From contig CBFGRU010000156.1 in NCBI GenBank assembly GCA_965651255.1, positions 1 to 7,429 of the forward strand: DNA of 7,429 bases, written 5' to 3'. Position numbers and translations under genes: made by a program. Positions 6,117-7,429 of this stretch are shown here, in pieces. The notes beneath the pieces are model-generated. The model was given only the letters and a program-made list of their open reading frames with translations, made no database searches and had not been told where the DNA came from. The number at the start of each line of letters is the position of its first letter. Position 1 is the stretch's first letter. Origin of the DNA: CBFGRU01 sp965651255. Lineage in GTDB: Bacteria; Planctomycetota; Phycisphaerae; Phycisphaerales; SM1A02.

Positions 6117-6160
6117 GCCGAATGGGTTGACTAGAGCGATCACTTCAAGCATTCGACTGA

Positions 6161-6188
6161 CAGCACCCACACTATTGGGTGCTGTTTT
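6161..6188 (+). terminator. intrinsic terminator of the 140-aa lipoprotein gene
   Basis: CAGCACCC (6161-6168) and GGGTGCTG (6177-6184) form a perfect 8-bp stem with an 8-nt loop, followed at once by TTTTCT. It separates the lipoprotein unit from the porin gene, implying that the porin has its own promoter between 6189 and 6393. Confidence 0.82.
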
Positions 6189-6393
6189 CTCATGCGCTGG
6201 GTACGGCGAATCAACGAGCCGGGTGGAGCGTCCGACAGGGTTGCCTGCGCAAGGACATATGGCAAATGACTCATGATCAGACTCTTCTTGAACACGGGCT
6301 TTGCGCAAACTGAACATTGCCTCCAGATGCTTCCATCGCTTGATGTGATTCAGGCAGGAACGGCAGACAGGAACCCCATTGGAGATTCAAACT
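6189..6393 (+). other. porin gene upstream region
   Basis: This 205-bp non-coding stretch should hold the porin promoter, but I find no convincing -35/-10 pair. It contains a 10-bp palindrome TTTGCGCAAA at 6300-6309. It also has a 7-bp direct repeat CAGGAAC at 6355-6361 and 6368-6374 (13-bp period), ending just before the ribosome site GGAGA at 6381-6385. Either could be a regulator site; both are short enough to be chance. Confidence 0.35.
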
Positions 6394-7429
6394 ATGACCA
6401 GACAGCGTGCATTGTGCTTCCTGGCGTCTCTCGGCGCGGCGATGACGGCTTCGGCCTTCGCACACGCCGGTGATGACCGGGCCATGACAGATCTGCGCCA
6501 GCGTATCGCCGAACTGGAATCCGAAGTTCGGGCGCTGCAATCAAACACCAACGAAACGTGGCTGAACGAACAGCGCGCAAGCGAAGTTCGATCACTCGTA
6601 CAGGATGTACTCGCGGATGCCGACACTCGGGCCAGCTTGCTCGCGCAGGATGGCGGCGCCGGATACAACCGGGGATTCTTCCTCGCAAGCGGCGATGGCA
6701 ACTTCAAGCTGAAGCTCAGCGGCCAGATGCAGTTTCGATATGTGCTGAACTTCCAGGATGATGAATCGAGCGACTCGACCCGTGGCGGGTTTGAAAATCG
6801 TCGCACCAAACTTTCGTTCGAGGGCAACGTCTTTGACCCGTCGTGGGTGTACCACGTCACCGGTGCCTTCAATCGTTCCGGCGGCAGCTTCGACCTTGAA
6901 GATGCCTACATTGAGAAAACACTCGACAACGGCCTGGCGATCCAGTTCGGTCAGTTCAAGCTTCCTTTCATGCGGGAAGAACTCGTCTCCAGCAAGCGTC
7001 AGCTTGCCGTGGACCGCTCGCTTCTGAACGAAGAATACAACCAGGACCGCTCACAGGGCATCCAGGTCTCTTGGGAAGGTGAACAGTTCCGATGGAATGC
7101 CGCGTTCAGCGACGGCTTTGGCACGGCCAATACGGCTGCACTCGCCGAAGACACGGAGTGGGCGTTCACCGGTCGCGTGGAGTTTCTCGGTGCCGGTTCG
7201 TGGAGCCAGTTCCGTGACTTCACGAGTTTCCAGGGTGAAGACTTCGGCATGATGATCGGCGGTGCAGCGCACTACCAGAAGAGCGAGTATGGCACCGCTG
7301 CGGGCCCCGAGGTCGAACTGCTGACCTACACCCTCGACGTCTCACTCGAGTTCGGCGGTGCGAACGCCTTCGCCGCCTTCGTTGGCCGTTCATTAGATGA
7401 TGACAACGGGACGGACCTTGATCAGTACG
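6394..7429 (+). CDS. OprO/OprP-type porin, 3' end off the window
   Basis: The window holds the first 345 complete codons of an outer-membrane barrel protein resembling the phosphate-selective porin O/P family. A Sec signal peptide ends near A25 (SAFAHA, then GDDR). It is followed by a short coiled coil with heptad positions L34, I38, L41, V45, L48 and a second charged helical stretch (about 58-83, containing EVRSLVQDVLADADTR). Such N-terminal coiled coils may anchor porins or form trimers. The barrel begins near residue 92 (FFLASGDGNFKLKLSGQMQFRY). It continues with the alternating strands and aromatic girdles of this family, including FENRRTKLSFEGNV, DAYIEKTL, and IQFGQFKLPFMREELVSSKR. GGAGA 8 nt before the ATG supports the start. 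Solute specificity cannot be assigned. The frame runs open to the last base with no stop. Confidence 0.9.
   Translation, partial: MTRQRALCFLASLGAAMTASAFAHAGDDRAMTDLRQRIAELESEVRALQSNTNETWLNEQRASEVRSLVQDVLADADTRASLLAQDGGAGYNRGFFLASGDGNFKLKLSGQMQFRYVLNFQDDESSDSTRGGFENRRTKLSFEGNVFDPSWVYHVTGAFNRSGGSFDLEDAYIEKTLDNGLAIQFGQFKLPFMREELVSSKRQLAVDRSLLNEEYNQDRSQGIQVSWEGEQFRWNAAFSDGFGTANTAALAEDTEWAFTGRVEFLGAGSWSQFRDFTSFQGEDFGMMIGGAAHYQKSEYGTAAGPEVELLTYTLDVSLEFGGANAFAAFVGRSLDDDNGTDLDQY

Noticed and set aside
6387..6872. Open frame of 161 codons on the minus strand
   Set aside because: It is antisense to the start of the porin; Ser/Arg-rich without recognisable features.
1..7429. Search for tRNA, rRNA, CRISPR, insertion sequences, toxin-antitoxin pairs or defence genes
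   Set aside because: No cloverleaf, spaced repeat array, transposase, terminal inverted repeats, or defence or toxin motifs were seen by eye.

Overview
The window looks like an ordinary stretch of chromosome from a Gram-negative bacterium, most likely a planctomycete (Planctomycetota, possibly Phycisphaerae). The lineage is inferred from protein style, not from a marker gene. The main pointers are a porin whose signal peptide is followed by a coiled coil and a second charged helical stretch before the barrel, two Cys-anchored lipoproteins, and several small proteins without an obvious family. There is no rRNA, tRNA, CRISPR array, insertion sequence, integrase or phage gene. Base composition is evenly GC-rich, with no compositional island visible by eye.

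Layout. Bases 1-38 are a strong intrinsic terminator for a plus-strand gene that lies off the left edge. A minus-strand gene (216-467) encodes an 83-aa membrane protein with a SHOCT-like tail. Divergent from it, 741-2255 (+) encodes a CslA/BcsA-like family 2 glycosyltransferase with its full catalytic motif set. Convergent with that, 21 bp away, is a minus-strand lipoprotein gene (2277-2888) resembling the LpoB-type penicillin-binding-protein activators. A 67-aa protein of unknown function (3063-3266, +) has a good ribosome binding site and its own terminator (3355-3391).

A two-gene minus-strand operon follows. A DUF2064/TIGR04282-type nucleotide-sugar transferase (4788-4063) overlaps by 8 bp a stand-alone response-regulator receiver protein (4070-3471). 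The leader of this operon can fold in two mutually exclusive ways, one of which covers the only strong Shine-Dalgarno sequence. Divergent from it is a 163-aa protein with possible DUF3788-like character (5016-5507, +), then a 140-aa lipoprotein of unknown function (5648-6070, +) ended by an intrinsic terminator (6161-6188). The window closes with the first 345 codons of an OprO/OprP-type porin (6394 to beyond 7429).

How the genes fit together. Much of the content concerns the cell envelope: a membrane glycosyltransferase, two lipoproteins, a porin and a small membrane protein. The genes lie in short units of one or two with frequent strand switches, so only 4788-3471 is a convincing operon. 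I found no clear evidence of a new multi-gene system. The items most worth a second look are the alternative leader pairing, the coupling of a sugar transferase to a receiver protein, the LpoB-like lipoprotein with an uncharged signal peptide, and the small uncharacterised proteins.
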